A stretch of 64,000 nucleotides of DNA, from contig JAVBMC010000001.1 of the NCBI GenBank assembly GCA_031552845.1, forward strand, positions 8,000-71,999, read 5' to 3'. Origin of the DNA: JAVBMC01 sp031552845. Its GTDB lineage: Bacteria; Verrucomicrobiota; Kiritimatiellia; RFP12; DVOR01. Positions 56,531-64,000 of this stretch are shown in pieces. The position numbers and the translations under genes are program-made. The notes beneath the pieces are model-generated. The model was not told the DNA's origin, did no database searches, and saw only the letters and a list, made by a program, of their open reading frames with translations. Positions within the stretch are counted from its first letter, which is position 1, and the number at the start of each line of letters is the position of its first letter.

Positions 56531-57310
56531 ATGCAGACAGCAGTCAAGGAATCAGTAGAGGCGCATTTGGAGGCTCGGAACTTTTCCGTTTATTATGGGG
56601 ATCATGAGGCGGTGAAGGGGGTTTCGATGGGGTTTAACCGCGGCGAGGTTACGGCGATTATCGGGCCGAGCGGCTGCGGGAAGAGTACGTTCTTGCGGGC
56701 GATCAATCGGATGAATGATTTGAATCCGGCGTGCAGCACGCGGGGGGAGTTGGTTTTCGACGGGGTGAATATCTATGATCGGCGCGTGGATGAGGTGACG
56801 CTACGGCAGCGGATCGGGATGGTGTTTCAGAAGTCGAATCCGTTCCCGAAGAGCATTTATGAGAATGTGGCGTATGGGCCGCGGCTGGCGGGGATCCGTT
56901 CGCGTTCGGAGTTGGATGGAATTATCGAGCAGAGTTTGCGGCGGGCGAGTTTGTGGGATGAGGTGAAGGATCGTTTGCAGCGGAATGCGTTGGGGTTGTC
57001 GGGGGGACAGCAGCAGCGGCTGTGTCTGGCGCGGGCCTTATCGGGGAAGCCTGAGATTCTGCTGATGGATGAGCCGACTTCGGCATTGGATCCGCGGTCG
57101 ACGGCGCGTATTGAGGATTTGATTGGCGAGCTTAAGGGGGACTATACGATTATCATCGTGACGCATAACATGCAGCAGGCTGCGCGGGTGTCGCAGTTTA
57201 CGGCGTTTATGTATGAGGGTTTGTTGGTGGAGTTTGGCGAGACGGGGAGTCTGTTCACCCGTCCGCAGGAGAAGCGCACGGAAGATTATATTACCGGGCG
57301 TTTTGGTTAA
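56531..57310 (+). CDS. pstB: Phosphate ABC transporter ATP-binding protein PstB
   Basis: Cytoplasmic ATPase driving PstC/PstA phosphate import. Walker A GPSGCGKST (residues 45-53), Q-loop region RIGMVFQKSNPFPKSIYENVAYG (PstB-specific NPFPxSIYxN), signature LSGGQQQRL, Walker B ILLMDEPTSALDP and the His-loop VTHNMQQAARVS. The length of 259 is normal. The permeases are at 0-1.6 kb on the same strand, some 55 kb away, so the pst system is split. An AAGGAG site precedes the ATG, and the upstream region has a Pho-box-like element. Confidence 0.96.
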   Translation: MQTAVKESVEAHLEARNFSVYYGDHEAVKGVSMGFNRGEVTAIIGPSGCGKSTFLRAINRMNDLNPACSTRGELVFDGVNIYDRRVDEVTLRQRIGMVFQKSNPFPKSIYENVAYGPRLAGIRSRSELDGIIEQSLRRASLWDEVKDRLQRNALGLSGGQQQRLCLARALSGKPEILLMDEPTSALDPRSTARIEDLIGELKGDYTIIIVTHNMQQAARVSQFTAFMYEGLLVEFGETGSLFTRPQEKRTEDYITGRFG

Positions 57311-57313
57311 GTG

Positions 57314-57342
57314 TCGACAGTTAAGCCGGAAAGTGATAGGAT
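57314..57342 (+). promoter_or_regulatory. Internal promoter in front of phoU
   Basis: TCGACA (57314-57319), a 17-bp spacer and TAGGAT (57337-57342). Only 6 nt separate it from the phoU ATG, suggesting a leaderless transcript independent of the Pho-box promoter. Confidence 0.5.
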
Positions 57343-57348
57343 AGTGCT

Positions 57349-58014
57349 ATGAAGCTTTTGCAAGCAGAGATTCGGAAGTTGCAACAGAAGGCGTTGCGCC
57401 TGAGCGCGTTGACGGAGGAGGCGGTGCGTCAATCGATTTATGCCGCCGAGAAGGGCGATGCCGCGCTGGCGCGGAGCGTGATTCTGGGCGATAGGAAGAT
57501 TGACGAGGCCGAGGTGGAGCTGGAGGAGGATTGCCTGAAGGTGCTGGCGCTGTATCAGCCTGTGGCGGTGGATCTGCGGATATTGGTGGCGTTGTTGAAA
57601 ATCAACAATGACTTGGAGCGCATTGGCGATTATAGCGTGAGCATCGCGAAGCGGGCGGTGCGTTTGGCGGACTTTGCGGTGGCGCCGGGTGATGTGCATC
57701 CGAACTTTTCGCCGTTGGTGAATATGGTGCTGACGAGTTTCCGCAAGGCATTGGATGCGTTCATCGCCATGGATTCGGATGCGGCGCGCGTGATCTGCCG
57801 CAGCGAGGATGAGATCGAGGCGGTGCGCAAGAGCGTGACGAAGGATTTGACAGAGGCGATCCGTTTGAGCAGCGATCAGACGGTGATTGATACGGCGTTG
57901 GAGTATCTGCGGATTGCGCGTTCGTTGGAGCGCATCAGCGAGCACGCGATCAACATCGCCGAGGATATTGTTTATATGGTGGATGGCGTGGTGATCCGCC
58001 ATCAGAAAGTCTAG
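57349..58014 (+). CDS. phoU: Phosphate transport/signalling regulator PhoU
   Basis: A 221-residue helical protein that links transporter status to PhoR. It has the two PhoU three-helix repeats, with the metal-binding NNDLERIGDYSVSIAKRA in the first half and RSLERISEHAINIAEDIVY in the second. No ribosome site is evident; the ATG sits at the predicted start of a transcript from its own promoter, but read-through from pstB is also possible. It is followed 5 nt later by phoB. Confidence 0.95.
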   Translation: MKLLQAEIRKLQQKALRLSALTEEAVRQSIYAAEKGDAALARSVILGDRKIDEAEVELEEDCLKVLALYQPVAVDLRILVALLKINNDLERIGDYSVSIAKRAVRLADFAVAPGDVHPNFSPLVNMVLTSFRKALDAFIAMDSDAARVICRSEDEIEAVRKSVTKDLTEAIRLSSDQTVIDTALEYLRIARSLERISEHAINIAEDIVYMVDGVVIRHQKV

Positions 58015-58019
58015 GCGCC

Positions 58020-58709
58020 ATGAAGAAACAGAAAATACTTGTGGCTGAAGATGAGATGGATATTCAGGAGCTGGTGCGTTATAACCTGCAGAAGAGCGGG
58101 TATGATGTGGAGAGCGCTTTGGACGGCGAGGCAGCCTTGCTGAAGGCGCGCACGACTGCACCGGATCTGATTCTGTTGGACATCATGATGCCCAAGCTGG
58201 ATGGGATTACGGTGTGCAAGCGGCTGAAGGCGGACTCGGTGACGTCGGGCATTCCCGTCATCATGCTGACGGCACGCGTAGGCGAAAAGGATATTGTGAC
58301 GGGGCTGGAGAGTGGGGCGTCGGATTATATTACGAAGCCGTTCAGCATGCCGGTGCTCAATGCCCGCGTGCGGGCTTGTCTGCGCAAGGCGTATGGTTCG
58401 CCGGACGCGGTACTGCCGGTGGTGAAGTACCGCGCGATGGAGATTGACCCGCAGGCACATCTGGCGCGTGTGCGTAATGAACGCATTGATTTGACGGCGA
58501 CGGAGTTCCGTTTGATTTACTTCCTAGCACAGAACCCGGGGCGTGTGTATTCGCGTGACCAACTGCTCGACGCCGTGCGGGGCGATGATTGCGCTGTGAC
58601 GGAGCGGGCGGTGGATGTGCAAGTCGTCGGACTGCGCAAGAAGCTCGGCGAGTATGGCAGCTATGTGGAGACCGTGCGGGGATTTGGTTACCGCTTGAAA
58701 GAGGTTTGA
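58020..58709 (+). CDS. phoB: Phosphate response regulator PhoB
   Basis: OmpR/PhoB-family regulator of 229 residues. The receiver domain has AEDEMD at the acidic pocket, phospho-acceptor Asp54 in LLDIMMPKLDG, the conserved Thr/Lys in MLTAR and DYITKPF. The C-terminal winged-helix domain (residues about 135-228, YSRDQLLDAVRGDD, then VDVQVVGLRKKLG and VRGFGYRLKE) binds DNA repeats such as the Pho-box-like site upstream of pstB. It follows phoU by 5 nt and precedes the sensor kinase by 4 nt. Confidence 0.93.
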   Translation: MKKQKILVAEDEMDIQELVRYNLQKSGYDVESALDGEAALLKARTTAPDLILLDIMMPKLDGITVCKRLKADSVTSGIPVIMLTARVGEKDIVTGLESGASDYITKPFSMPVLNARVRACLRKAYGSPDAVLPVVKYRAMEIDPQAHLARVRNERIDLTATEFRLIYFLAQNPGRVYSRDQLLDAVRGDDCAVTERAVDVQVVGLRKKLGEYGSYVETVRGFGYRLKEV

Positions 58710-58713
58710 GGAT

Positions 58714-60489
58714 ATGACGATGCACCGTTACCGTAATTCGGGGTTGTTCAGCAAGATGTTCAGCGGGCTGGCGCTGTCATCCGCGGCGGCCATCTTGATC
58801 ATCATTCTGGTGCTGGGGCGGATGATGCTGGAGCGGGCGCAGCATCAGTTTGAACGCGAATTGGTGTATGCCGCCAAGACGACGGCGGTGGGGTTGAGCG
58901 ATACGCTGCAAACGCCAACGGATATCATCAAGTCCAGCATGCGGCTGTTGAATACGCCGGGACTGCGGCTGACGGTTGTCGCGGCGGACGGACATGTGCT
59001 GGCGGATTCGGAGCAGGATGACCCGACGGTGAATCATGCCGACCGTCCGGAGATCATTCAGATTCTGCGCGAGCACAAAGATGTGGGTAAGGCCGAGCGG
59101 TTCAGCCAGTCGTTGAACACGCACATGCTGTACATCGCGGTGCCGGTGTTTGGTGCGGATGGAAAGGTTTCCGGGGCATGCCGCGTGTCGCGGTCGTTGA
59201 AGTCGATGCATAATGAACGCGGGGAGATCATCCACCGGCTGGTGTTGATTGGCATCGTCGCGACGGCGTTGTGCTGGGGCGTGGGTTGGTTTATAAGCCG
59301 GCGCGTGGTGCAGTCGGTGCGTAAGTTCATCAGCACGCTGCGAAAAATCCGCAGCGGTGACTTCGATGCACAGGTGCGTTTGACGGGGGCGGCGGAGACG
59401 GTTGAGCTGTCGGAGGAGTTCGCCAACATGATGAACGACATCCGCTTGAAGACGGATGAGCTGTCACGCGGACGGGCACGCTTTGGGGCGGTGCTGGATG
59501 GAATGACGGATGGCATCTTGGTGCTGGATGATGCGGGGATGATGGTGATTTCCAACGAACATGCCCGGACTGTATTGGGCGTGCCGGAGCCGGAAGGACG
59601 CAGCGTGTTTGAAGTTCTGCGCATCCCTGCGCTGACGAATGTGATTGAAGCGGCGTTGAATGATCAAAAGGCGCAGGAGCGTGACGCGGTTATTCCGCCG
59701 CGTGAAGCAGGCGGTGAGGAGCGTACGGTGCTGGTGCGTACGTATCCGAACGTGGCGAACGGCATCTTGGTGGTGCTGACGGATGTGACGCGCTTGAAGC
59801 GGTTGGAGAATCTGCGCAGCGAGTTCACGGCCAATGTGTCGCACGAGCTGCGCACGCCGGTGACTGCTATCTCGGGCTTTGTCGAGACGCTGCTGGATGG
59901 TGCGGTGGATGATCCGGATAATGCGCGGCGGTTCTTGAAGATCATCCATGCGCATACGTATCGGCTGGGTGCGCTGATTAAGGATTTGATGGCGCTGTCG
60001 CGGCTCGAGCGGGCGGATGCCACAGGGACGAATGCTTTTGAAGAGCTGCCACTGGCGCCGTTCATTTTGCAAGTGGAGGACTTGGCGCGGGAGCGTGCGG
60101 CGGAGAAGGGCGTTACGCTAATGGCGCACTGTGCGGATGATCTGCAAGCGACGATCAACAGCGGGCTATTCACGCAGGCGGTATCGAACTTGATTGAGAA
60201 TGCTATTGTCTATAGTTCCGCCGGGGGCGCCATCACGGTAACGGGCGAGCGGAAGGGCGACGAGGTGCTGGTGCGCGTGCATGACCGCGGCTGCGGGATT
60301 CCACCAGAGCACTTGGAGCGTATCTTTGAGCGCTTCTATACGATCGACCCGGCACGCAGCCGGGCGAGCGGCGGGACGGGCTTGGGACTGGCGATTGTCA
60401 AACACGTGATGCAGGTGCATGGCGGCAAGGTGACGGTGGAGAGCCAGGTGGGGCGAGGGTCTACATTTACGCTTCATTTTCCTGCTTGA
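58714..60489 (+). CDS. phoR: Phosphate sensor histidine kinase PhoR
   Basis: A 591-residue membrane kinase. Membrane helix 1 is at about 20-35 and helix 2 about 173-190, enclosing a roughly 135-residue extracytoplasmic domain, which is larger than in E. coli PhoR. HAMP (about 190-245) and PAS (about 250-340; DGMTDGILVLDDAGMMVISN) come next, then the H-box NVSHELRTPV with His about 377, N-box NLIENAIVYS, and the G-boxes DRGCGIPPEH and GGTGLGLAIVKHV. It phosphorylates PhoB on phosphate limitation. Assignment as PhoR rests on the operon context. Confidence 0.92.
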   Translation: MTMHRYRNSGLFSKMFSGLALSSAAAILIIILVLGRMMLERAQHQFERELVYAAKTTAVGLSDTLQTPTDIIKSSMRLLNTPGLRLTVVAADGHVLADSEQDDPTVNHADRPEIIQILREHKDVGKAERFSQSLNTHMLYIAVPVFGADGKVSGACRVSRSLKSMHNERGEIIHRLVLIGIVATALCWGVGWFISRRVVQSVRKFISTLRKIRSGDFDAQVRLTGAAETVELSEEFANMMNDIRLKTDELSRGRARFGAVLDGMTDGILVLDDAGMMVISNEHARTVLGVPEPEGRSVFEVLRIPALTNVIEAALNDQKAQERDAVIPPREAGGEERTVLVRTYPNVANGILVVLTDVTRLKRLENLRSEFTANVSHELRTPVTAISGFVETLLDGAVDDPDNARRFLKIIHAHTYRLGALIKDLMALSRLERADATGTNAFEELPLAPFILQVEDLARERAAEKGVTLMAHCADDLQATINSGLFTQAVSNLIENAIVYSSAGGAITVTGERKGDEVLVRVHDRGCGIPPEHLERIFERFYTIDPARSRASGGTGLGLAIVKHVMQVHGGKVTVESQVGRGSTFTLHFPA

Positions 60490-60546
60490 CTTTAGGCGCT
60501 GTTTAAGCGATAATTTGGCACCCCTTTTTAGGGGTGTTTGTGTTTT
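60486..60546 (+). promoter_or_regulatory. Promoter overlapping the phoR end, followed by a terminator-like hairpin (leuB leader)
   Basis: TTGACT (60486-60491, across the phoR stop), a 17-bp spacer and GATAAT (60509-60514), followed at once by stem CACCCCT/AGGGGTG (60519-60525 with 60530-60536) and a T-rich run TTTGTGTTTT. It could be the phoR terminator, or an attenuator-like hairpin at the 5' end of the leuB transcript. A second stem GGGCGC/GCGCCC lies at 60,553-60,575 just before leuB. Confidence 0.5.
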
Positions 60547-60594
60547 ATTATCGGGCGCTAAAATAGAGTGCGCCCTCAATGCTTGGAAAGAGAA

Positions 60595-61668
60595 ATGAAG
60601 ACTTATTCGATTGCGGTTGTAGCGGGTGACGGAACAGGGCCTGAGGTGATTGCCGAGGGATGCAAGGTGCTGAATGCTGCAGCGGATAAGTTTGGGTTCA
60701 AGCTCAACTTCAACAAACAGGATATCGGCGGCGAGCGTTATCTGCGTACAGGCGAAGTGCTGCCGCAAACGGTGGTGGATGAACTGAAGGCCTCGCAAGC
60801 GATTTACTTGGGGGCGATCGGGCACGTGGATGTGAAGCCGGGTATCTTGGAGCAGGGCATCCTGCTGAAGCTGCGCTTTGACTTGGATCAATATATCAAC
60901 CTGCGTCCCGCGAAGCTGTTCCCCGGTGTTGAGACGCCGCTGAAGAATAAGACCTGCAAGGATATCGACTACACCATCATCCGTGAGAACAGCGGCGGGC
61001 TGTATACGGGCATGGGCGGACTCTCGCGCCGTGGCACAAAGGATGAGGTGGCTATCCAGAATATGACTTACACCTATGCGCAGGTGGAGCGCTGTTTGCG
61101 TTTTGCGTTTGAGTATGCGCGGGCGCACGGCAAGAAGGCGCGCGGCATCGGCCCGAACAACACGCTGGCACTGGTGGGCAAATCGAACGTTTTGACGTAT
61201 ATGTATGAGCTGTGGAACCGCGTGTTTGCCGAAGTGGGCGCGGAGTTCCCGGATGTGAAGCGCGAGTATTATCATGTCGATGCGACGTGCTTGTACATGG
61301 TGGCTTCGCCGGAGATGTTTGACATTGTTGTGACAGAGAATATGTTCGGCGACATCATCACCGACCTTGCGGCGATTACGCAGGGCGGGCTGGGCGTCGC
61401 GGCGGGCGGTAACATCAATCCGCAGGGCGTGAGCATGTTTGAGCCGATTGGCGGTACAGCTCCGATGTGGACGGGCAAGAACGCCATCAACCCGATTGCC
61501 GCAATCGGCGCGGGTGCGATGATGCTGGCGCAGTTGGGCGAGACGGCCGCCGCGCAGGCAGTTGAGGAGGCGATCATCAAGGTGACGCCGACAATGAAGA
61601 GCCAGATGGCGGATCAGATGGGGATGACGACAACACAGGTCGGCGATAAGATTGCCGGGAACCTTTAA
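60595..61668 (+). CDS. leuB: 3-isopropylmalate dehydrogenase-type enzyme
   Basis: NAD-dependent oxidative decarboxylase of leucine synthesis. GDGTGPEVIAEG is at the N-terminus, INLRPAKLFPGV and IRENSGGLYTGMGG bind substrate, FGDIITDLAAITQGGLGVA carries the metal-binding aspartates and GGTAPMWTGKNAINPIAAIGAGAMML the nucleotide loop. The 357-residue length fits. ENSGG in place of the ENTE(D/G) loop leaves open tartrate or isocitrate relatives, but the neighbouring branched-chain aminotransferase gene favours LeuB. ATG 60,595 has a GGAAAGAG site; the frame is open nine codons upstream. Confidence 0.82.
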   Translation: MKTYSIAVVAGDGTGPEVIAEGCKVLNAAADKFGFKLNFNKQDIGGERYLRTGEVLPQTVVDELKASQAIYLGAIGHVDVKPGILEQGILLKLRFDLDQYINLRPAKLFPGVETPLKNKTCKDIDYTIIRENSGGLYTGMGGLSRRGTKDEVAIQNMTYTYAQVERCLRFAFEYARAHGKKARGIGPNNTLALVGKSNVLTYMYELWNRVFAEVGAEFPDVKREYYHVDATCLYMVASPEMFDIVVTENMFGDIITDLAAITQGGLGVAAGGNINPQGVSMFEPIGGTAPMWTGKNAINPIAAIGAGAMMLAQLGETAAAQAVEEAIIKVTPTMKSQMADQMGMTTTQVGDKIAGNL

Positions 61669-61694
61669 TACTAAACAGCACGGGAGAGATAGAG

Positions 61695-62705
61695 ATGGCG
61701 ATTGACTGGAACAACCTTGGGTTTAAGTATATGGACACCAACAGCCATATCCGCTATACGTGGCGCAATGGCAGCTGGGACGAGGGTGTGCTGGTCAATG
61801 ATCCGCACATCACCTTGCATATTGCCGCGGCGGCGCTGCACTATGGACAGGCGGCGTTTGAGGGGATGAAGGCATTCCGCCAGAAGGGCGGCGATCTCGT
61901 GCTGTTCCGTCCGCAGGACAACGCCACGCGCATGGCGCGCACTGCGGTGCGTACGTGTATGGCGCCTGTGCCGGAGGAGATGTTTATCGATGCGTGCCGC
62001 CGGGTGATCAAGGCGAATGAGGAGTTCGTCCCGCCGTATGGTACGGGTGGTTCGCTGTATATCCGTCCTCTGTTGATTGGGTCGGGCGCGCAGATCGGCG
62101 TGGGCCCTGCGGATGAGTATACGTTCCTGGTGCTGGTGGTGCCGGTGGGGCCGTATTACAAGGGCGGGCTGAAGCCGGTGAAGGCGATGGTGTATGATGA
62201 GTACGACCGCGCGGCGCCATTGGGCGTGGGCGATGTGAAGGTGGCGGGCAACTATGCCGCGAGCTTGTATGCGCATGAGAAGGCGAAGAAGGCGGGCTTC
62301 CCTGTGGAACTGTATTTGGATGCGAAGGAGCACAAGTATATTGAGGAGTTTGCGACGTCGAACTTCTTGGCGATTACGAAGGATGGGAAGTACTTGACGA
62401 CAAAGTCGACGTCGATCCTGCCGAGCGTGACGAACATGACGCTGCAGCAGATTGCGAAGGACTTGGGCATCACGGTGGAGGTACGTCCGGTGGAGTTCAC
62501 CGAGATCGACACGTTTGCCGAAGTGGGTGCTTGCGGTACGGCTGTGGTAGTGACGCCGGTGTCGTCCGTGACGCGTGGCGACAAGACCTATGTGACCGGA
62601 CCGGAAGATGGCTGCGGGCCGGTGCTGCAGAAGCTGTATGAACACGTGCAGGGCATTCAGTATGGCGAACTGCCGGATACGCACGGCTGGTGCGTAAAAG
62701 TGTAA
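61695..62705 (+). CDS. ilvE: Branched-chain amino-acid aminotransferase
   Basis: PLP-dependent fold-type IV aminotransferase interconverting leucine, isoleucine and valine with their 2-oxo acids. HYGQAAFEGMKAFR and FRPQDNATRMARTA are at the N-terminus, GTGGSLYIRPLL follows, the PLP lysine lies in GDVKVAGNYAAS, and the cofactor glutamate region is YIEEFATSNFLAI. The length of 336 is typical of the BcaT/long IlvE type. It starts 26 nt after leuB and forms an operon with it, ending at an intrinsic terminator. Confidence 0.94.
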   Translation: MAIDWNNLGFKYMDTNSHIRYTWRNGSWDEGVLVNDPHITLHIAAAALHYGQAAFEGMKAFRQKGGDLVLFRPQDNATRMARTAVRTCMAPVPEEMFIDACRRVIKANEEFVPPYGTGGSLYIRPLLIGSGAQIGVGPADEYTFLVLVVPVGPYYKGGLKPVKAMVYDEYDRAAPLGVGDVKVAGNYAASLYAHEKAKKAGFPVELYLDAKEHKYIEEFATSNFLAITKDGKYLTTKSTSILPSVTNMTLQQIAKDLGITVEVRPVEFTEIDTFAEVGACGTAVVVTPVSSVTRGDKTYVTGPEDGCGPVLQKLYEHVQGIQYGELPDTHGWCVKV

Positions 62706-62725
62706 TGCCTGAGCTGAGCTTGTTG

Positions 62726-62760
62726 AAAGGGTGTGCGGTTGGTTCCGCGCACCCTTTTTA
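62726..62760. terminator. Intrinsic terminator after ilvE, shared with the convergent exporter gene
   Basis: A 12-bp stem AAGGGTGTGCGG / CCGCGCACCCTT (one G-U pair) with a 6-nt loop and a T-run TTTTTAT on the plus strand. Its 3' flank touches the stop codon of the minus-strand LysE-type gene. Confidence 0.85.
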
Positions 62761-63414
62761 TTTGGCGATGAGGTCTTTGACGAGCGGTACGAGGATGCCG
62801 ATGGCGATGGCGGCGAGCACGAGCGCGGATATGTAATGCATCGCAGTGTTGAAGGTTTGGGAATGGCGGAAGAACCCGCCGATGGAACCTGCAAACCAGG
62901 CAACACCGGAGAAGAGAATCACGCCTTGCACGAAGAAGACGCTGCCGAGCAGTATTAGCTGTACGCGCGCGGAGATATCGGAGTCCGGCACGACGAAGGT
63001 GGGGAGGAAGATGATGAAGAAGAAGAGGACTTTAGGATTCAGCAGATTCATCAGCACGCCGCGCCGGAAGGCAGTGCCAAAGGGGATTTCTGTGTCGGTT
63101 ACGGCTGTGACGTCTGCATCGGGGGCGCCATGAGCTTTGGGGGCGCGCAGGGTGGCGTAGGTGAGGTAAAAGAGGTATGCGGCGCCGAAAACCTGCAGCA
63201 GGTGCTTGACGATGGGGTAGCGGGTGCAGAGGGCGGAGACGCCGAATGCGACGGCGAAGGTGTGCACCCAGCATCCGCTGCACATGCCCCACGCGGTGGC
63301 GATGGCGGTTTTACGTCCGTTTTCGAGGCCTTTGGTGATGACGTAGAGGATGTCCGGGCCGGGGGCGAGGGTGAGAACGACGCAGGCTGCCAAATAAAAT
63401 AAGAAGTGTGCCAC
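62758..63414 (-). CDS. LysE/RhtB-family amino-acid exporter
   Basis: A 218-residue inner-membrane protein with about six membrane helices. The N-terminal signature LTLAPGPDILYVITKGLENGRK and the following GMCSGCWVHTFAVAFG match the LysE/RhtB translocator family, as do GVLMNLLNPKVLFFFIIFLP. Members export lysine, threonine, homoserine or other amino acids; the substrate here is unknown. The start is GTG 63,414 and no ATG is close; the ribosome site (CAAGG) is poorly spaced, so the start is uncertain. It lies 45 bp from tRNA-Gly on the same strand. Confidence 0.85.
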   Translation of the reverse strand: MAHFLFYLAACVVLTLAPGPDILYVITKGLENGRKTAIATAWGMCSGCWVHTFAVAFGVSALCTRYPIVKHLLQVFGAAYLFYLTYATLRAPKAHGAPDADVTAVTDTEIPFGTAFRRGVLMNLLNPKVLFFFIIFLPTFVVPDSDISARVQLILLGSVFFVQGVILFSGVAWFAGSIGGFFRHSQTFNTAMHYISALVLAAIAIGILVPLVKDLIAK

Positions 63415-63458
63415 CTTGAATTACGCCGGGAATGTTGTACCCCAGCGAGTCAATTGAA

Positions 63459-63532
63459 TGGAGCGGGCGATGGGAATCGAACCCACGTAAGAAGCTTGGG
63501 AAGCTCCTATTCTGCCATTGAATTACGCCCGC
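63459..63532 (-). tRNA. tRNA-Gly (CCC)
   Basis: On the minus strand, a 74-nt cloverleaf: acceptor stem GCGGGCG / CGCCCGC, D arm with TTCAATGGCAGAA, anticodon stem GGAGC / GCTTC enclosing loop TTCCCAA (anticodon CCC), and T arm with GGGTTCGATTCCC. The discriminator is T and the CCA end is encoded. A promoter is found just upstream. Confidence 0.95.
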
Positions 63533-63546
63533 TCAAGAAAGGCAGT

Positions 63547-63575
63547 AGGATAGCATGGAGTGGGTAAAATGTCGA
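63547..63575 (-). promoter_or_regulatory. Promoter of tRNA-Gly
   Basis: On the minus strand, TCGACA (63575-63570), a 17-bp spacer and TATCCT (63552-63547), 15 nt before the tRNA 5' end. Confidence 0.7.
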
Positions 63576-63794
63576 GCGTAAAGGATTGGCGGGGGCGGTT
63601 TTCTGCGGGTAGAAGAGCTCACGCGGAGACGCGAAGCCGCGGAGAGAGTGGGGGAGAGTGTGTCCGTAGATTTCACAGATGGGGAGAGGGAAGTGCCTGA
63701 CGCACTGAGACCGATGATGTCCGTCTCATTTTTGGACAAAACGCCAGCTATTTTGAATATTTATCCTTTTAGTAAACAATTCGCGCTATTACGC
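63576..63794. other. Intergenic region with remnants of dispersed short repeats
   Basis: No gene is recognised; a 76-codon plus-strand frame here lacks a ribosome site. CTCACGCGGAGACGCGAAGC continuing to GCGGAGAG (63,619-63,648) and GTAGATTTCACAGAT (63,666-63,680) look like degenerate copies of the GAGACGCGGAG and ATTTCACAGAT short repeats that I recall as common between genes in PVC and related genomes; the latter is from memory, not checked. Confidence 0.4.
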
Positions 63795-63823
63795 TTGACT
63801 CATGCGCGTGGTTTTGCTAAACT
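63795..63823 (+). promoter_or_regulatory. Promoter of the gene at the right edge
   Basis: TTGACT (63795-63800), a 17-bp spacer and TAAACT (63818-63823) with TGC before the -10 box; the same hexamers as the two duplicated modules. The leader to the ATG at 63,977 is about 145 nt and contains GCCGCCCC (from about 63,919) and GGGGCGGC (from about 63,957), which can pair and would bring the ribosome site next to a stable stem. Confidence 0.65.
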
Positions 63824-63976
63824 TAAGCCCGTCAAGACGCGAAAGGCTCCGTCAGCGGCGAGTGCCGTTGATTTTTAATGTGAGAGCTCGAGCGAATCGT
63901 TGACCGAAAACAGCAGCGCCGCCCCGGAAGATTTTACGGCTGGTTTTTGTAACAGGGGGGCGGCCAAAAGGAAAAA

Positions 63977-64000
63977 ATGGCGATTCAGTATCAAAAGCGT
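63977..64000 (+). CDS. Start of a gene cut by the window edge
   Basis: ATG preceded by AAGGAAAAA (a good ribosome site), coding MAIQYQKR at the right edge. Eight codons are too few to identify it. The strong promoter and a long, base-pairing leader support a real and probably regulated gene. Confidence 0.6.

Noticed and set aside
63648..63878. 76-codon frame near the right edge
   Set aside because: It spans short-repeat remnants and a promoter, without a ribosome site or recognisable protein features.

Overview
The window looks like chromosome from an anaerobic, Gram-negative, carbohydrate-degrading bacterium, most plausibly of the PVC group (Verrucomicrobiota/Kiritimatiellota-like). No 16S gene is present, so this is inference. 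The pointers are a type III glutamine synthetase, a class I hybrid-cluster protein, a rubredoxin, an outer-membrane beta-barrel ending in Phe, exported GH2 and GH35 glycosidases, and a fused MetX-MetW protein. No phage, IS, cas or toxin-antitoxin gene was recognised.

Layout. 0-1.6 kb: the end of pstC, then pstA (phosphate uptake). 1.7-9.7 kb: glutamine synthetase III, a large DUF2339-type membrane protein, then a PBP2-like transpeptidase overlapping a RodA/FtsW-type polymerase. 9.79-9.91 kb: a gene-free array of six 12-bp palindromes spaced exactly 22 bp apart. 9.9-12.1 kb (minus): two unknown proteins and PrmA. 12.2-16.1 kb: L31, RF1, MurF, a Spy-like protein and endonuclease III. 16.1-20.9 kb (minus): an operon of metXW, cysE, ispA and a glycosyltransferase. 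21.2-29.4 kb: an unknown protein, a GNAT acetyltransferase, beta-mannosidase, two methyltransferases, an ABC-F ATPase and a YggS-type PLP protein, facing purM. 31.6-33.2 kb: hcp. 33.2-40.4 kb (minus): trmB, rubredoxin, nfo, a SWIM-SNF2 ATPase and a GH35 galactosidase. 40.5-42 kb: a porin. 43.3-50.7 kb: a two-repeat exported protein and an AddB/AddA-like nuclease-helicase pair. 50.7-56.4 kb: a surface-polysaccharide cluster, partly AT-rich. 56.5-60.5 kb: pstB-phoU-phoB-phoR behind a Pho-box-like promoter. 60.6-63.5 kb: leuB, ilvE, a LysE-type exporter and tRNA-Gly. The right edge enters a new gene.

The most unusual content is a duplicated non-protein module at 30,670-31,418 and 42,267-43,097. 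Each copy has the same promoter hexamers (TTGACT-N16-TAAACT), a transcribed region of about 445 nt with long near-identical blocks, a conserved intrinsic terminator, and then a degenerate tandem array with an exact 22-bp period. The last five array units are almost identical in the two copies, while the transcribed part has diverged more. The RNA contains 9-11 nt segments complementary to array units. The palindrome array at 9.8 kb has the same 22-bp period with a different motif, which points to a shared but unidentified process.

A second pattern is leaderless expression. Five genes (metXW, trmB, the addB-like gene, the 50.7-kb glycosyltransferase and phoU) have a sigma70-type promoter with an exact 17-bp spacer whose -10 box ends only 6-9 nt before the start codon.
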